NCBI GenBank assembly: GCA_023485185.1
Contig: JAMCZP010000196.1
Location: 811-16,488, forward strand
From: Gammaproteobacteria bacterium
GTDB taxonomy: Bacteria > Pseudomonadota > Gammaproteobacteria > Pseudomonadales > Halomonadaceae
Direction of reading: 5' to 3'
Length of the DNA stretch: 15,678 bases
Shown here: positions 1 to 8,955 of the stretch, piece by piece
How positions within the stretch are numbered: position 1 is the stretch's first letter
Layout of the letters: every line of letters begins with the position of its first letter
Translations under genes and position numbers: made by a program
The notes under the pieces: generated by a model
What the model saw: the letters and a program-made list of their open reading frames with translations, nothing else
The model's database searches: none
Told to the model about the DNA's origin: nothing

Positions 1-1212
1 GCTCATGGTGATAAAGCGGTGCGTGAGCTATCTGAAAAATTTGATAACTGGTCCCCCACCTCTTTTCGCCTGAGTGAAGCCGATATCGCTCAAGCAATGA
101 GCGAAGTTTCACAGCGCGACCTTGAAGATATCCGCTTTGCCCAAGCCCAAATTCGCCGCTTTGCGGAAGCTCAGCTTGCTTCCATGCAGCCGGTTGAGAT
201 CGAGACACGCCCAGGCGTTGTGCTGGGTCACAAGCACCTGCCGATCAACTCCGTTGGTTGTTACATTCCTGGTGGCGCCTACCCCATGGTGGCATCAGCC
301 CATATGAGTGTACTCACCGCCAAAGTAGCAGGCGTTAAGCGTGTAATTGCCGCTGCGCCTCCTTATAAAGGCAAGCCCCACCCTGCCATTGTTGCCGCCA
401 TGCATTTAGCCGGTGCTGATGAAATCCTGGTATTAGGCGGCGTGCAGGCAGTCGGCGCCATGGCAATTGGTACCGACACTATCGAACCCGTCGACATGCT
501 GGTCGGCCCGGGTAACGCCTTTGTAGCGGAAGCTAAGCGCCAGCTATTTGGCCGGGTGGGCATTGATCTGTTTGCTGGCCCGACAGAAACACTGGTTATT
601 GCCGACGAAAGCGTCGACGATCTGCTGTGCGCCACCGACTTGCTGGGTCAGGCTGAACATGGCCCCACATCACCAGCGGCGCTGCTGACGAATTCAGAAA
701 AGCTCGCGAATGACACCCTGGCGGCCATTGATGAATTGCTCAAGAAACTACCCACTGCCGAGATCGCCCGCCAAGCCTGGGAAACCCATGGTGAAGTGAT
801 TGTCTGTGACAGCCATGAAGAGATGCTGCAGGTGGCTAACGAAATGGCCTACGAGCACGTTCAGGTAATGACCGAAGACCCAGAACTTTACCTGGAAAAG
901 ATGACCAACTACGGCGCGCTGTTCCTTGGCCCGCGTACCAATGTGGCGTTTGGTGACAAAGTGATCGGCACTAACCACACCTTGCCGACCAAAAAAGCCG
1001 CCCGCTACACCGGCGGATTATGGGTAGGTAAGTTCTTAAAAACCTGCACCTACCAGCGCGTGCTGACGGATGAGGCTTCCGCTGAAATCGGTAGCTACTG
1101 TTCGCGGCTATGTGCGCTAGAAGGGTTCGCGGGTCATGGCGAACAGGCCAATGAGCGGGTTCGCCGTTACGGTAAGCGCAATGTGCCCTACGCTTCAGCG
1201 GTGGATGCATGA
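1..1212 (+). CDS. Histidinol-dehydrogenase-family enzyme, HpsN-like (5' partial)
   Basis: The reading frame is open from base 1 and reads [10 protein letters not shown] before the first possible start (GTG at 19), which matches the usual N-terminal helix of this family. The gene therefore begins upstream of the window and about 40 residues are missing. Numbering from the GTG, the family's zinc ligands are all present: Q211 and H214 (GQAEHG), D313 ([10 protein letters not shown]) and H373. The catalytic pair E279-H280 and H320 are also present, with spacing matching E. coli HisD. The protein is an NAD-dependent alcohol-to-acid dehydrogenase by family. No histidine biosynthesis gene is adjacent, and the next gene is a short-chain dehydrogenase overlapped by four bases. 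This fits the catabolic HisD paralogues such as sulfopropanediol 3-dehydrogenase (HpsN), which oxidises 2,3-dihydroxypropane-1-sulfonate to sulfolactate. The family call is firm; the substrate is inference, and true HisD is less likely. Confidence 0.85.
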   Translation, partial: AHGDKAVRELSEKFDNWSPTSFRLSEADIAQAMSEVSQRDLEDIRFAQAQIRRFAEAQLASMQPVEIETRPGVVLGHKHLPINSVGCYIPGGAYPMVASAHMSVLTAKVAGVKRVIAAAPPYKGKPHPAIVAAMHLAGADEILVLGGVQAVGAMAIGTDTIEPVDMLVGPGNAFVAEAKRQLFGRVGIDLFAGPTETLVIADESVDDLLCATDLLGQAEHGPTSPAALLTNSEKLANDTLAAIDELLKKLPTAEIARQAWETHGEVIVCDSHEEMLQVANEMAYEHVQVMTEDPELYLEKMTNYGALFLGPRTNVAFGDKVIGTNHTLPTKKAARYTGGLWVGKFLKTCTYQRVLTDEASAEIGSYCSRLCALEGFAGHGEQANERVRRYGKRNVPYASAVDA

Positions 1213-1961
1213 CGCTACCGCAGACACCCAGCCTGCAGCTAACCGGTAAGCGCGCGCTCATCACCGGGGCTAGCCAGGGCATTGGTCTAGCCTGCGCCTG
1301 CGCACTTGCTCAAGCGGCTGCTGAGGTAACGCTAGTCGCCCGCAGCGAGGGAACGCTAAATGAAGCCGTTGGCGCTTTACAAGCCGCTGGCTTCAAGGCG
1401 AATGGATTAGCACTGGACGTTAACGACCACTCAGCGCTGAAGCAGGCACTGGCAAGCCACTCATTTGATATTTTGGTCAATAACGCTGGCACCAATCGGC
1501 CCAAGCCCCTGGCAGACGTCAGTGAAGATGACTATGCCACAGTGATGGACCTTAACGTGCGAGCCTGTTATTTCCTCACCCAAACCATTGTTGGGCAAAT
1601 GCCGAACGGTGGCAGCGTCATCAATATTTCTTCTCAGATGGGCCATGTAGGGGCTGCAAATCGCAGCCTTTATTGCGCTTCGAAATCTGCAGTAGAGGGC
1701 ATGACGCGTGCCATGGCGGTGGAACTTGGCCCGCGCGGTATACGGGTTAACTCTGTTTGTCCGACGTTTATCGAAACACCCATGACACGCCCTTATTTTG
1801 AGCAGCCTGGTTTCTTAGAAAGCGTGATCGCTAAGATTCCCCTTGGCCGCCTTGGTCAAGTGGAGGACATCATGGGTTCGGTGGTGTTTCTGGCGTCACC
1901 CGCCGCGGCCATGGTCACCGGTAGTGCACTGATGGTTGATGGTGGCTGGACTGCTCAATAG
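1209..1961 (+). CDS. Short-chain dehydrogenase/reductase (SDR), classical type
   Basis: A 250-residue cytosolic oxidoreductase of normal length for classical SDRs. The Rossmann glycine motif TGASQGIG is at residues 19-26, NNAG at 91-94, the catalytic serine in ISS at 140-142, and the YxxxK pair at Y155 and K159. The C-terminal [12 protein letters not shown] and [12 protein letters not shown] motifs are also typical. An arginine after the second strand (VARS) hints at NADP(H), though this is not decisive. The ATG overlaps the stop of the upstream HisD-family gene (ATGA), so the two are translationally coupled and probably act on one substrate. In sulfopropanediol catabolism an HpsN enzyme works with further dehydrogenases (HpsO, HpsP) that interconvert the diol's enantiomers, so such a role is possible. 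The substrate cannot be read from the sequence. A terminator follows, so this is the last gene of the operon. Confidence 0.88.
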   Translation: MTLPQTPSLQLTGKRALITGASQGIGLACACALAQAAAEVTLVARSEGTLNEAVGALQAAGFKANGLALDVNDHSALKQALASHSFDILVNNAGTNRPKPLADVSEDDYATVMDLNVRACYFLTQTIVGQMPNGGSVINISSQMGHVGAANRSLYCASKSAVEGMTRAMAVELGPRGIRVNSVCPTFIETPMTRPYFEQPGFLESVIAKIPLGRLGQVEDIMGSVVFLASPAAAMVTGSALMVDGGWTAQ

Positions 1962-2004
1962 TTCCCTGTTGCTGGTTAACCAAATAATTAGTAACTTCTT
2001 GATT

Positions 2005-2027
2005 GCCCGACAATGTCGGGCTTTTTT
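2005..2027 (+). terminator. Rho-independent terminator after the SDR gene
   Basis: The 7-bp stem GCCCGAC/GTCGGGC has a three-base AAT loop and is followed at once by six T residues. It sits 43 bases after the SDR stop and ends the operon before the iron-transport promoter. Confidence 0.9.
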
Positions 2028-2069
2028 ATGAGGTTCACAAAAGTAGGCATGAGACTAATAGACAAGAAT

Positions 2070-2094
2070 CATTTTGCGTATCATTATCATTTGC
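2070..2094. promoter_or_regulatory. Fur-box-like operator (two overlapping sites)
   Basis: The sequence reads CATTTTGCGTATCATTATC followed by ATTTGC. Compared by hand with the 19-bp Fur consensus GATAATGATAATCATTATC, bases 2070-2088 match at 13 of 19 positions, including an unbroken run of nine. A second register offset by six bases (2076-2094) matches at 12 of 19. Overlapping sites six bases apart are common where Fur dimers bind side by side. The location upstream of a ferric-iron ABC transporter supports iron-dependent repression. The regulator itself is not in the window, so this is inferred from sequence and context. Confidence 0.65.
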
Positions 2095-2118
2095 AAGCGG
2101 ACATTTTTTTGTTATCGT
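2091..2118 (+). promoter_or_regulatory. Possible sigma-70 promoter of the iron-transport operon
   Basis: TTGCAA at 2091-2096 and TATCGT at 2113-2118 are 16 bases apart and each match the -35/-10 consensus at four of six positions. The -35 lies inside the Fur-box-like sequence, the expected layout for repression. The match is modest and other placements are possible. Confidence 0.35.
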
Positions 2119-2177
2119 TGAGGTAGAGCGCTGCTCAGCAGCCTAAGCCTGAACGACTGAAAAAGGGAATGCTTGAG

Positions 2178-3170
2178 ATGCATAAAACGTTATTGGCGAC
2201 TGCCGCCGCAACACTATTTGCTGCCCCACTGGCCTCTGCCGCTGACCTCACGCTTTATTCAGGCCGTGGCGAGTCCATGGTTGAACCGATCATTGCCCAG
2301 TTTGAGAAAGAGACCGGTATCAGTGTTAACGTGCGCTATGGCGACACCGCTCAGTTGGCAGTCCTCATTCAGGAAGAAGGCGACCGTTCTCCGGCTGACC
2401 TTTACTGGGGTCAAGACGCTGGAGCAATGGGTGCTATTAGCCAGGCAGGCCTGCTTGCTGAGCTTCCTGAAGATATTTACCAAGACCTACCCACCATTTA
2501 CACCAGCGAAACCGGTAACTGGGTAGCTTCCAGTGGCCGAGCCCGCGTGATTGCCTACTCACCTGAGCGTGTCGAGGAAGATGAGCTTCCAGAAAGCATC
2601 TTCGACTTGACTGATGAGCAGTACGAAGGCCGCGTAGGCTGGGCACCGACTAACGGTTCATTCCAATCGTTTATTACGGCCATGCGTCTTGAGCACGGTG
2701 AAGAAGAGACCCGCGAGTGGTTGGAAGGCATGCGCGACAATGGTGCTGTCACCTTCCGCAACAACGGCACTCAAGTTGAGGGCATTGCGGGTGGAGAAGT
2801 CGACTTCGGCTTGGTAAACAATTATTATTTGCCGCGGTTTAAAGCTACCGATAGCGAGTATCCTGTTGAGCAGGCCTTCTTTGCAGATGGTGATATCGGC
2901 AACTTGGTTAACGTAGCAGGCATTGCGGTACTTGAAAGCAGCGAGAACCAGGAAGCTGCCGTGGAGTTTATTCGTTTCTTACTCTCACCTGCCGCTCAAC
3001 AGTATTTCACTGGCAATGTTTACGAGTACCCGGTGACACGCAACGTGATTCAGAACCCGATTCTTGAAGACTTTGATCGACTGTTAGAAGTCTCACCGCA
3101 GATTGATCTGGATGACCTTGAAGACCTGGAAGGTACTCTGAATCTGCTGCGCGACGTTAACTTGCTGTAA
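2178..3170 (+). CDS. fbpA: Ferric-iron ABC transporter, periplasmic iron-binding protein (FbpA/FutA type)
   Basis: Periplasmic receptor that captures Fe(III) and delivers it to the permease encoded next. Residues 1-21 form a signal peptide (MHKT, a hydrophobic Ala/Leu stretch, then LASA before ADLTLYSGR). The mature protein begins with the LYSGRGE strand of family-1 iron-binding proteins, and the tyrosine pair in VNNYYLPRF (Y216-Y217) corresponds to the Fe(III)-ligating tyrosines of FbpA. The length of 330 residues is normal. An ATG at 2169 is in frame, but AAGGGA (2163-2168) touches it and is correctly spaced, nine bases, from the ATG at 2178. That start also gives a clean signal peptide. 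A Fur-box-like operator lies upstream and a strong hairpin lies between this gene and the permease. The symbol follows family naming; afuA or futA would be equally fair. Confidence 0.88.
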   Translation: MHKTLLATAAATLFAAPLASAADLTLYSGRGESMVEPIIAQFEKETGISVNVRYGDTAQLAVLIQEEGDRSPADLYWGQDAGAMGAISQAGLLAELPEDIYQDLPTIYTSETGNWVASSGRARVIAYSPERVEEDELPESIFDLTDEQYEGRVGWAPTNGSFQSFITAMRLEHGEEETREWLEGMRDNGAVTFRNNGTQVEGIAGGEVDFGLVNNYYLPRFKATDSEYPVEQAFFADGDIGNLVNVAGIAVLESSENQEAAVEFIRFLLSPAAQQYFTGNVYEYPVTRNVIQNPILEDFDRLLEVSPQIDLDDLEDLEGTLNLLRDVNLL

Positions 3171-3221
3171 CGATGTTCATAGCGGCCTACTGACTTAGGT
3201 AGGTGCGCCTGGTTTGCTAAA

Positions 3222-3258
3222 GCCCTAGCCGCCTCTTGTAAGGCGGCTAGGGCGTTTT
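3222..3258 (+). terminator. Strong intercistronic hairpin between the fbpA-type and fbpB-type genes
   Basis: Bases 3222-3233 (GCCCTAGCCGCC) and 3242-3253 (GGCGGCTAGGGC) are perfectly complementary over 12 bp with an eight-base loop. A G and four T residues follow. The hairpin lies 52 bases after the binding-protein stop and 12 bases before the permease start, inside an otherwise ordinary operon. It probably acts as a partial terminator or as a 3' RNA stabiliser, giving more periplasmic receptor than membrane component. The short T-run suggests leaky termination. Confidence 0.75.
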
Positions 3259-3269
3259 CACGAGATACC

Positions 3270-4862
3270 ATGGCACATTTGCAAGTGACTGCTTCTCGGC
3301 TACGTTTCTGGCCAAAGCAGGCTCCCCTACACATATTACTGCCATCAACCATTGCCGCCCTGGCAATGTTGATTCCACTGGTGTATCTGGGGTTACGTGC
3401 TTTTGAAGCAGATAACGATACGCTGGTTTCACTGGTTTTCCGTAGCCGTAATCTTGACCTGCTGATTAACACACTGACGTTAGCGGGCGGCGTGGTATTG
3501 GCCACGACACTGATGGCGTTTCCGTTAGCGTGGTTGGTGACCCGTACGGATATTCCCTGCAAACGCTTGCTGACCGTGCTTGGTGTGGTGCCATTAGCGG
3601 TGCCGGGCTATGTGATGGCCTATGCGTTGATTGGCTTAAGCGGTAACTATGGCGTGATGGCACAGCTGTTCGGTATTCAACTGCCCCGATTACAGGGTTA
3701 CAGCGGTGCCACCATCGCGCTTTCGCTGTACACCTTTCCCTATCTGTTTTTAAACCTTCGCGCGGCACTTGCCGGTTTAGACGGCAATTTGGAAGAGAGT
3801 GCCCGCAGCCTGGGCTATTCACAGTTCGATATTTTCCGGCTGATTATTTTGCCCCACTTAATGCCCGCCCTGATGGCTGGCTGGCTGGTGATTACACTCT
3901 ACGTTTTAGGCGATTTTGGTGCCGTCGCGCTCATGCGCTACGAAGCCTTTAGCTATGCCATTTATACCCAATACTCTGGTGCCTTTGACCGTATTTACGC
4001 GGCGTGGCTGGCAATCATGCTGTTGGCGCTGGCTTTCTGCTTTGTGTTAATCGATAGCTTTGTGGTCAAGCGCAAGCTTGCCCGCGTAGGTACCGGCGTG
4101 GCGCGGCCTATTCGACCACGGCCATTGGGCCGAGCGCGCTGGCTGGCATGGCCTTATCTAGTCGTGCTATTTGGCGCCTCTATTGGGCTACCCGCGATGA
4201 TTCTAAGTTACTGGTTGCTGTTAGCCCCACCCGATATGAGTTTCTTTGCCCGCGTACCCGGCACGCTGCTGCGTTCAGCGGGGGCTGCGCTTCCCGCGGC
4301 AGTCTTAGCGGCAGCTTTTGCCCTCCCGCTGGCCTTTTTAAGCGTACGTTATCGCTCGCCGTTTACCGCTGTGATTGAGCGCTCTGCCTATATTGGCTAT
4401 GCCATTCCACCGCTAGCGCTGGCGCTGGCAATGGTATTTTTTGCCTTACAAACAGCCTCTTTTCTCTATCAAACGCTGGCCCTGCTGATCATTACCTGGG
4501 CCATGGCATCGCTGGCGCTAGCGCTTGGTCCGATTCGCAGCGCGCTTTTACAAACACGCCCCAGCATGGAACAAGCGGCCCACTCTTTGGGTCATGGTCC
4601 AGTATCAACATTTATTCACGTGATCTTTCCACGCCTGCGCCGCGGCATACTTTCCGGCGTGGTGCTGGTATTTGTACTGTGTATGAAAGAGCTACCGATC
4701 ACCTTTTTACTCGCACCCACGGGATATACCACACTGGCAGTGACCGTATTTACCCGTACCTCTGAAGGCATGCTGGCAGAAGCCGCCCCCTTTGCAGCGG
4801 CGATTGTGGTGTTTTCAAGTATTTCGGTTGGCCTACTACTTGCCCGGGAGGGAAAACGATGA
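3270..4862 (+). CDS. fbpB: Ferric-iron ABC transporter, two-domain permease (FbpB type)
   Basis: Inner-membrane channel of the iron importer, with 530 residues and many hydrophobic segments. It is a fused, two-fold permease. The first half carries an EAA loop at about residues 175-195 ([20 protein letters not shown]) and the second a matching one at about 434-455 ([20 protein letters not shown]). These loops dock on the ATPase. Fused two-domain permeases of about 500-550 residues are usual for Fe(III) importers of the FbpB/SfuB/HitB type. The start ATG has only a weak Shine-Dalgarno (CGAG five bases upstream), and the strong hairpin lies just before it, so translation may be lower than for the receptor. 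The stop overlaps the ATPase start as ATGA. Confidence 0.88.
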   Translation: MAHLQVTASRLRFWPKQAPLHILLPSTIAALAMLIPLVYLGLRAFEADNDTLVSLVFRSRNLDLLINTLTLAGGVVLATTLMAFPLAWLVTRTDIPCKRLLTVLGVVPLAVPGYVMAYALIGLSGNYGVMAQLFGIQLPRLQGYSGATIALSLYTFPYLFLNLRAALAGLDGNLEESARSLGYSQFDIFRLIILPHLMPALMAGWLVITLYVLGDFGAVALMRYEAFSYAIYTQYSGAFDRIYAAWLAIMLLALAFCFVLIDSFVVKRKLARVGTGVARPIRPRPLGRARWLAWPYLVVLFGASIGLPAMILSYWLLLAPPDMSFFARVPGTLLRSAGAALPAAVLAAAFALPLAFLSVRYRSPFTAVIERSAYIGYAIPPLALALAMVFFALQTASFLYQTLALLIITWAMASLALALGPIRSALLQTRPSMEQAAHSLGHGPVSTFIHVIFPRLRRGILSGVVLVFVLCMKELPITFLLAPTGYTTLAVTVFTRTSEGMLAEAAPFAAAIVVFSSISVGLLLAREGKR

Positions 4863-5947
4863 CGACCCTCAATGTACCTACAACGCCTCAAGGAGTAACA
4901 ACGCCTCAAGGTGTAGCAGCGGCGCTTAACACTCCGCTACTTGCGGTAGAAGGCCTCTCTAAACGGTATCGCCCAGGCGATCCACTGGCAGTAGACAACG
5001 TTAGTTTCAACCTGGAAAGCGGCGATATTTTGGCCCTACTTGGCCCCAGCGGCTGTGGCAAAACCACCACACTGAGAATGATCGCTGGTTTTGAACAGCC
5101 CGATGAAGGTCAGCTGTTTTTACATGGCAAAAATGTCACTGCTCTGCCGCCCCAGCAGCGCCGTATCGGTATCGTGTTTCAAGATTATGCCCTGTTCCCG
5201 CATATGTCCCTGGGCCAAAATGTGGCCTTTGCCATGCGTCATGTACCCAAAGCAAAGCGGGCTGCAAAGGCCCGTGAATGGCTTGATTTAGTGGGCTTGG
5301 CAGATCTTGTTAAACGCATGCCTGATGAGCTTTCCGGTGGCCAGCAACAGCGCGTTGCATTAGCCCGCACCTTGGCCGCTGAACCCGAGCTAGTGTTACT
5401 TGATGAGCCGTTCTCTAACCTGGATGCGGCGCTTAGGGAATCAACCCGCAAAGAAGTTCGCAAACTGTTTAAAGCGTCGGGAACTACCGCCATTCTGGTA
5501 ACGCACGACCAAGGTGAAGCGCTCTCCTTTGCTGATCAGGTCGGCGTTATGCACGCAGGCAAACTGCTCCAAATGGATCGTCCTGAACATATTTATCAAC
5601 GCCCGGCCACCGCTTTTGTGGCTGAGTTTTTGGGCCACACCAACTTATTGGACGGCGACGCCGATGGCGAAATAGCGCAAACAGCGCTGGGGCCGGTAGG
5701 TATCGACTCAGCTATTAAAGGCCCGGTGCGCGTATCACTGCGTCCCGAGCATCTTGCCATGTCACCCGCTGAGCAAGGCAAGGGTGCCACCATTATTGAA
5801 CGAGAATTCCGCGGCCATGACTGCTTCTATTTACTGGAGCAACAAGGCCAACGCTATAGCGTTATTACCCCTAGCCACACATTGTGGAAAGTTGGTGAAC
5901 AGGTAGACCTAGAACCCCAGCGGCGCGGCAGCGTACTGCGCGATTAA
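4859..5947 (+). CDS. fbpC: Ferric-iron ABC transporter, ATP-binding protein (FbpC type)
   Basis: Cytoplasmic ATPase powering the importer, 362 residues. Walker A is GPSGCGKTT (62-70), the Q-loop is at Q108 (VFQDY), the signature LSGGQQQR is at 158-165, Walker B is LVLLDEP (178-184), the D-loop is SNLD, and the switch histidine is H216 (VTHD). The C-terminal part, from about residue 260, has the SLRPEHL motif of TOBE-type regulatory domains found in iron, spermidine and sugar importers. The start overlaps the permease stop by four bases, giving translational coupling. The first 27 residues precede the ABC domain and include the repeat [12 protein letters not shown], encoded by a tandem 18-bp duplication. 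They are not part of the conserved fold. No in-frame ATG exists between residue 1 and the ABC domain. Confidence 0.9.
   Translation: MTTLNVPTTPQGVTTPQGVAAALNTPLLAVEGLSKRYRPGDPLAVDNVSFNLESGDILALLGPSGCGKTTTLRMIAGFEQPDEGQLFLHGKNVTALPPQQRRIGIVFQDYALFPHMSLGQNVAFAMRHVPKAKRAAKAREWLDLVGLADLVKRMPDELSGGQQQRVALARTLAAEPELVLLDEPFSNLDAALRESTRKEVRKLFKASGTTAILVTHDQGEALSFADQVGVMHAGKLLQMDRPEHIYQRPATAFVAEFLGHTNLLDGDADGEIAQTALGPVGIDSAIKGPVRVSLRPEHLAMSPAEQGKGATIIEREFRGHDCFYLLEQQGQRYSVITPSHTLWKVGEQVDLEPQRRGSVLRD
4880..4915 (+). repeat. 18-bp tandem duplication in the 5' end of the ATPase gene
   Basis: Two copies, 4880-4897 and 4898-4915, of ACAACGCCTCAAGG[A/T]GTA differ at one base. They encode two TTPQGV units in the N-terminal extension. 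The in-frame length keeps the gene open. Confidence 0.9.
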
Positions 5948-5949
5948 GT

Positions 5950-5972
5950 CCCCCCCGCGTTAACGTGGGGGG
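5950..5972. terminator. GC-rich hairpin between convergent fbpC-type gene and polA
   Basis: A run of C residues, GCGT, then AACGT and a run of G residues forms a stem of about nine pairs with one G-U and a TTAA loop. It lies between two converging stop codons 36 bases apart. Neither strand has a T-run after it, so it is not a textbook intrinsic terminator. A shared, bidirectional or Rho-assisted role is inferred from position. Confidence 0.45.
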
Positions 5973-5983
5973 TAAACTTACTA

Positions 5984-8766
5984 TCAGTGGGCTTCATCCC
6001 AATTGGCGCCGCTTTCCGCTTCCACGATTAGCGGTACTTTTAACTCCGCCGCGCCCTGCATGCGTTTTTGCACCTGCTCGATAAACGCTTCGACCTGCTT
6101 TTCAGCCACTTCAAACACCAGTTCATCGTGCACCTGCATCACCATCAACGCATCAAACTCGCCTTCTGCCAGCCACGCATCCACATCAATCATCGCTTGT
6201 TTGATAATATCCGCCGCCGTACCCTGCATCGGCGCATTAATGGCCGTGCGCTCGGCGCCTTGGCGACGATTGCGATTTTGCGACTGAATTTCCGGCAGGT
6301 AGAGCCGCCGACCTAGCACGGTTTCGACAAAACCATCTTCCGCCGCCTGGGAGCGGATGCGCTCCATATAGCGGGCAACGCCAGGATAGCGGTCAAAATA
6401 GCGATCAATATAGGTCTGGGCTTGGTTACGCTCTATATGTAGCTGGCGTGACAACCCCCAAGCGCTCATGCCGTAGATCAAACCGAAGTTAATCGCTTTG
6501 GCGCTGCGGCGCTGGTCACCCGACACCTTCTCAAGGGAGGTGCCAAAGACTTCCGCCGCGGTGGCGGTGTGGATATCACGCCCCTCGGCAAATGCTTCCA
6601 GCAAGCCTTTATCTTCAGAAAGGTGCGCCATAATACGCAGTTCAATCTGCGAGTAGTCGGCGGCGACAATGCGGTAGCCAGGGCGGGCGATAAACGCCTG
6701 ACGAATCTTGCGACCCTCTTCGGTACGAATGGGGATGTTTTGTAAGTTCGGATCAGATGACGACAGACGCCCGGTAGCGGTGACCGCCTGATGGTAGCTG
6801 GTATGCACCCGGCCAGTGGCTTTATTGAGCAAGCGTGGCAGCTTATCAGTGTAGGTGGATTTTAGCTTGGCAAGACCACGATGCTGCATAATCACCTTGG
6901 GTAGCGGGTAATCCAGCGCCAGCTCTTCTAGCACCCCTTCTGCGGTCGAAGGCGCCCCTTTGGGTGTTTTCTTAAGCACCGGAATTTTCTGTTCTTCAAA
7001 CAGAATCTGGCCAAGCTGTTTGGGGGAACCCAGGTTAAATTCCCGCCCGGCCAGCTCAAACGCTTCGCGCTCTAACTCGCCAATACGCTTTTCTAACTGC
7101 TGGCTCTGTTTGTGCAGTAGCTCAGCATCCACGGCAACCCCGTTACGCTCGATGCGCGAGAGCACTTTGATCAGCGGCAATTCAATATTATCTAGCACCT
7201 CTGCCAAGCGCCCTTTACTTTCGACCTGAGGGCGCAGCGCTTCCTGCAGCCTCAACGTGATATCGACGTCCTCGCAGGCGTAAGGCGCAGCCTGCTCCAG
7301 GGCTATTTGATTAAAGGTCAACTGCTTGGCACCCTTACCGGCAATCTCTTCAAACGAGATGGTCTTTTCGCCCAGGTACTTAAGCGCCAGCGAATCCATA
7401 TCATGCCGCGTGGCGGTTGAGTTAAGTACGTAGGAGGCCAGCATGGTGTCGGCATAAGGCCCTACAACGGAAATGTCATAGTTAGCCAGTACTGAAATAT
7501 CGTACTTGAGGTTTTGGCCAATCTTGGTTTTTTTCGGGTCTTCCAATAGCGGTTTTAGTGCCACCAAGACTGCTTTGCGGTCAAGCTGTTGGGGGGCATC
7601 CAGGTAGTCATGGGCAAGGGGAATATAAGCCGCTTCCCCCGCTTCCAGTGCCAAGCCAATGCCGACGATTTCTGCATCCATGTAGTTGAGGCTAGTGGTT
7701 TCCAAATCAAAACAGAAGCGCTCAGCGTTTTTTAGCCTGACCAGCCAGTGCTCAAAGTCTGCCTGCTCAAGAATGACGTGGTCTTCACGGATGCTCCCAT
7801 TGGTAGATGTCTCCACGCGCTCGGACTCACTATCATCAGCGTTGGCTGGAGCAGGCTCGCCGCCTTTTACGTCATCCACACCTTCGTCTTTGCCTTCCAG
7901 CAGCTCACCCAGCCACTGGCGGAACTCCATCTCTTTATAAAGCGTGACCAGCGCTTCGCGATCAGGGTGGGCGATATCCAAATCATCCAAGCCCACCGGC
8001 AGGTCGCAATCGACTTTAATGGTGGCTAACTGATAAGAAAGAAACGCCTGATCGCGATGTTCTTCAAGCTTCTTGGGTAGCGTTTTTGCGCCTCGGAAGG
8101 TAAGCGTTTTGACGCGTTCCAAATCGCCATAAATCGTCTCAAGCCCGCCCCCCATACCTTGCAGCAGGCCAATGGCGGTCTTTTCACCCACACCAGGTAC
8201 GCCGGGGATGTTATCGACCTTATCCCCCATGAGGGCGAGAAAATCGATAATCAGCGCAGGGGGCAGGCCGAACTTCTCTTCTACCCCTGCCTCGTCCAGG
8301 GTTTCATCCTTCATGGTATTCACCAGCGTGATATGGGCATTCACCAGTTGCGCCATGTCCTTATCGCCCGTGGAGATCACCGCATCACGACCGGCCTGAG
8401 TAGCATGATGGGCCAACGTACCAATCACGTCATCGGCTTCCACACCTTCAATACATAGCAGCGGCAAGCCTAGCGCTTTTACACAGGCGTGCAGTGGGGC
8501 TATTTGGCTGCGCAGGTCATCAGGCATTGGCGGGCGATGGGCCTTATAGTCGCTATACATCTCATCGCGGAAGGTTTTACCTGGCGCATCAAACACCACC
8601 GCCATGGGGCTTTGCGGATAATCTTTGATCAGCCGCTTGAGCATGTTCAACACCCCCTTCACCGCACCCGTCGGCTGACCATTGGAGGTCGTAAGCGGCG
8701 GCAGTGCGTGAAATGCCCGGTAAAGGTAGGAAGAGCCATCGACGAGAACGATCGGTGCGCGAGCCA
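5984..8766 (-). CDS. polA: DNA polymerase I
   Basis: Full-length Pol I with three activities for gap filling, primer removal and repair. The 5'-3' exonuclease occupies about residues 1-290 (LVDGSSYLYRAFHALPPL and the Asp-rich EADDVIG and TGDKDM motifs). The 3'-5' proofreading domain, about 340-520, keeps its acidic residues: D354/E356 in FDLETTSL, D423 in GQNLKYD, and D502 in CEDVD. The polymerase domain has motif A DYSQIELR (D704), motif B RRSAKAINFGLIYG and motif C QVHDE (D881). These positions are almost identical to E. coli Pol I (D355, E357, D424, D705, D882), so all activities should be intact. The ATG at 8766 was chosen because GGA lies eight bases upstream. An in-frame TTG at 8773 is too close to that GGA. 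The product is 927 residues. A linker at about 295-330 is Asp/Glu/Ser-rich and not conserved. Confidence 0.98.
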
Positions 8767-8874
8767 TAACCAAGTTCCATTATTGAAAAATTGCTAAAAG
8801 GGTCGTAATAAAAGCGATGCTCACATAATACGCGTTGCCAAGGCTGCCTGCAGAGCCAATCCACCTCAACTCTA

Positions 8875-8902
8875 TTTATAACTGTCACAACAACGCTGCC
8901 AA
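8875..8902 (-). promoter_or_regulatory. polA promoter
   Basis: On the minus strand TTGGCA (8902-8897) is followed after 16 bases by TATAAA (8880-8875), five of six matches to each sigma-70 element. Transcription would start near 8868, leaving a leader of about 100 bases before polA. The -35 overlaps the proposed -35 of the divergent thrB promoter. Confidence 0.65.
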
Positions 8903-8925
8903 CTGAGCTTTCAAGCCGCTACAAT
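8896..8925 (+). promoter_or_regulatory. thrB-speA promoter with inverted repeat over the -10
   Basis: TACAAT at 8920-8925 is a good -10, with CTGCCA at 8896-8901 as -35 and an 18-base spacer. The -10 is embedded in the perfect inverted repeat CCGCTA-CAA-TAGCGG (8916-8930). The transcript would begin just after this, about 25 bases before the thrB start. Confidence 0.55.
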
Positions 8926-8955
8926 AGCGGGCTTAGCAACCTGGGCGAGATTCTC

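Noticed and set aside
2169..2180. Start of the iron-binding protein at the upstream ATG (2169)
   Set aside because: The AAGGGA ribosome site directly touches this ATG; the ATG at 2178 has proper spacing and a cleaner signal peptide.
3050..3562. 170-residue minus-strand open frame across the receptor-permease junction
   Set aside because: It lies antisense to two well-supported genes, crosses the hairpin, and its Ser/Arg-rich composition is that of a shadow frame.
8767..8773. TTG start giving polA two extra residues
   Set aside because: The GGA ribosome site is only two bases away from TTG but eight from the ATG at 8766.
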